NCBI GenBank assembly: GCA_023473405.1
Contig: JAMCZD010000455.1
Location: 1-7,822, forward strand
Reading direction: 5' to 3'
Length of the DNA: 7,822 nucleotides
Origin: Candidatus Omnitrophota bacterium
GTDB taxonomy: Bacteria; Verrucomicrobiota; Verrucomicrobiia; Limisphaerales; UBA1319
Position 1 is the first letter of the stretch, and every line of letters starts with the position of its first letter. Of this stretch, positions 7,238 to 7,822 are shown piece after piece. The notes under the pieces were generated by a model. It made no database searches. It saw only the letters and a program-made list of their open reading frames with translations, and was not told the DNA's origin. Made by a program: the position numbers and the translations under genes.

Positions 7238-7265
7238 TGGCACGCCCCCAAGATGAACACATTTC
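7223..7265 (-). promoter_or_regulatory. Candidate operator: two direct copies, one palindromic, over the -35 box
   Basis: The minus strand carries GAAATATGTTCAA (7235-7223) and GAAATGTGTTCAT (7265-7253), identical at 11 of 13 positions and 30 bases apart start to start, about three helical turns. The promoter-proximal copy is also a palindrome, TTGAA-CATAT-TTCAA (7223-7237), which overlaps the -35 hexamer. The distal copy is flanked on its far side by a tandem TGCAAT-CCG-TGCAAT (7266-7280, plus strand). This is the arrangement expected of a sugar-responsive regulator site, but no regulator gene lies in the window and the family of the protein cannot be told. Confidence 0.4.
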
Positions 7266-7373
7266 TGCAATCCGTGCAATAGAAAATTAGAGGATAATGA
7301 AAACAGCAAGGCCGGCGTTGCCGGGAATCTTAAATTGCGGGGCCTCTTGAGTTTTATCATTCAATTCGTCCGT

Positions 7374-7415
7374 CACTTTGTCGCCGTTCTGAGCGGCAGA
7401 GTGGACGACAAAGTG
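7374..7415 (+). promoter_or_regulatory. 10-base inverted repeat, possible leader-RNA structure or operator before typA
   Basis: CACTTTGTCG (7374-7383) is matched perfectly by CGACAAAGTG (7406-7415), with 22 bases between. Inside the loop a second small stem (CCG / CGG, 7384-7396) is possible, and outside it CGTC / GACG could extend the pairing. It lies about 110 bases before the typA start. No T-run follows on the plus strand, so it does not look like a terminator. It may be a protein-binding palindrome or a folded 5' leader of typA; the sequence alone does not choose. Confidence 0.35.
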
Positions 7416-7527
7416 GAGACGAAAAGGAAGGGGACTTCGAGGGCAGGGCTGCAGGCGGTTGACGGCGGATGCTTGCCTTTTAGGCCTGGCATCGTGCATA
7501 TTGTTATTTTGGTGGTAAAAATTGGAT

Positions 7528-7822
7528 ATGCAGCAAATTCGGAACATAGCAATTGTAGCACACGTGGACCATGGCAAGACCACGCTGGTGGATTGTTTGT
7601 TGAAACAGTCCGGCACATTTCGCGCGAACCAGGCGGTGGTGGAGCGTATGATGGACTCGATGGACTTGGAACGGGAGAAGGGAATCACGATTAGGGCCAA
7701 GAACGCCGCTTTCGAGTATCAGGGCTATCACATCAACATCGTGGACACCCCTGGGCACGCCGACTTCGGCGGCGAGGTCGAGCGGCTCATGAACATGATC
7801 GACGGCGTCCTGCTCGTGGTGG
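7528..7822 (+). CDS. typA: TypA/BipA translational GTPase, N-terminal part (runs off the window)
   Basis: The first 98 codons of a ribosome-associated GTPase of the EF-G/LepA superfamily, known in other bacteria for roles in ribosome assembly and growth at low temperature or under stress. The G-domain motifs are intact: P-loop AHVDHGKT (11-18), GITI switch I (52-55) and DTPGH (73-77). The TypA-type surroundings QSGTFRANQ, MDSMDLEREKGITI and HADFGGEVER separate it from EF-G and LepA. Translation begins at the ATG at 7528, one residue before the usual start of conserved sequence. The ribosome site is weak: GGTGG lies 12 bases upstream. It is transcribed away from the sugar cluster and is not expected to share its function. 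The frame is still open at the window end; full-length TypA is about 600 residues. Confidence 0.95.
   Translation, partial: MQQIRNIAIVAHVDHGKTTLVDCLLKQSGTFRANQAVVERMMDSMDLEREKGITIRAKNAAFEYQGYHINIVDTPGHADFGGEVERLMNMIDGVLLVV

Larger units (their letters stand above)
7179..7527. other. Divergent intergenic region between the sugar cluster and typA
   Basis: About 350 bases without a convincing gene. The left part (7179-7300) is AT-rich and holds the leftward promoter and its repeats. The right part holds a long inverted repeat (7374-7415). For typA, a weak rightward promoter could be TTGCCT (7473-7478) and CATATT (7497-7502) with an 18-base spacing and TG just before the -10; this is poor and uncertain. 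Minus-strand frames that cross this region either run antisense through typA or lack a ribosome site. Confidence 0.6.

Noticed and set aside
7312..7324. CCGGC-GTT-GCCGG mini-hairpin as a terminator
   Set aside because: A 5-base stem with a 3-base loop and no T-tract on either strand, located between divergent genes where no transcript is expected to end.
7287..7499. Possible 70-residue minus-strand small protein ending in a hydrophobic GLAVFIIL
   Set aside because: The frame opens antisense to typA. Its internal ATG at 7499 has no ribosome site, no family is recognised, and the inverted repeat at 7374-7415 lies within it. It cannot be supported, though it is not excluded.

Overview
The window is a GC-rich bacterial chromosomal segment. 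It is dominated by one leftward (minus-strand) gene cluster for handling a carbohydrate, with the start of a rightward housekeeping GTPase gene (typA) at the right edge. The short, closely spaced genes, the exported glycoside-hydrolase-like paralogs, the RhaT-type transporter, and the sequence style of the TypA N-terminus suggest a member of the PVC group, most likely Verrucomicrobiota. That assignment is an inference from protein resemblance, not from a marker phylogeny.

Layout, read right to left in transcription order. An AT-rich divergent intergenic region (about 7179-7527) carries a good sigma70-like promoter on the minus strand, with a palindrome and a direct repeat overlapping it. Then follow: a divergent class II (ketose-bisphosphate-type) aldolase homolog (6174-7067); a RhaT-family sugar/proton symporter homolog (5127-6146); a PfkB-family sugar kinase (4123-5082); a large secreted GH95-like/DUF5703-like glycoside hydrolase (1159-4068); and a tandem paralog of it (63-1154) that is cut short. 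Gaps are 27, 44, 54 and 4 bases, so one operon is likely. The apparent logic is extracellular or periplasmic release of a sugar, proton-coupled import, phosphorylation and aldol cleavage. No isomerase or epimerase lies in the window and the actual sugar cannot be read from the sequence.

Two things stand out. First, the left edge (1-95) is a perfect 95-base inverted copy of 1112-1206, which contains the end of the large hydrolase gene and the start of its paralog. The paralog's reading frame ends because it runs into this reversed copy of its own start. This looks like a fold-back join (assembly or library chimera, or a true inverted duplication), so the paralog is probably full length in the real genome. 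Second, the aldolase homolog keeps two of the three zinc histidines and the overall fold motifs, but the catalytic Asp-His pair is replaced by Asn-Glu. Its chemistry may therefore differ from that of a normal aldolase.

Right of the intergenic region, typA begins at 7528 and runs off the window. Nothing here resembles a CRISPR array, a tRNA, an rRNA or an insertion sequence.
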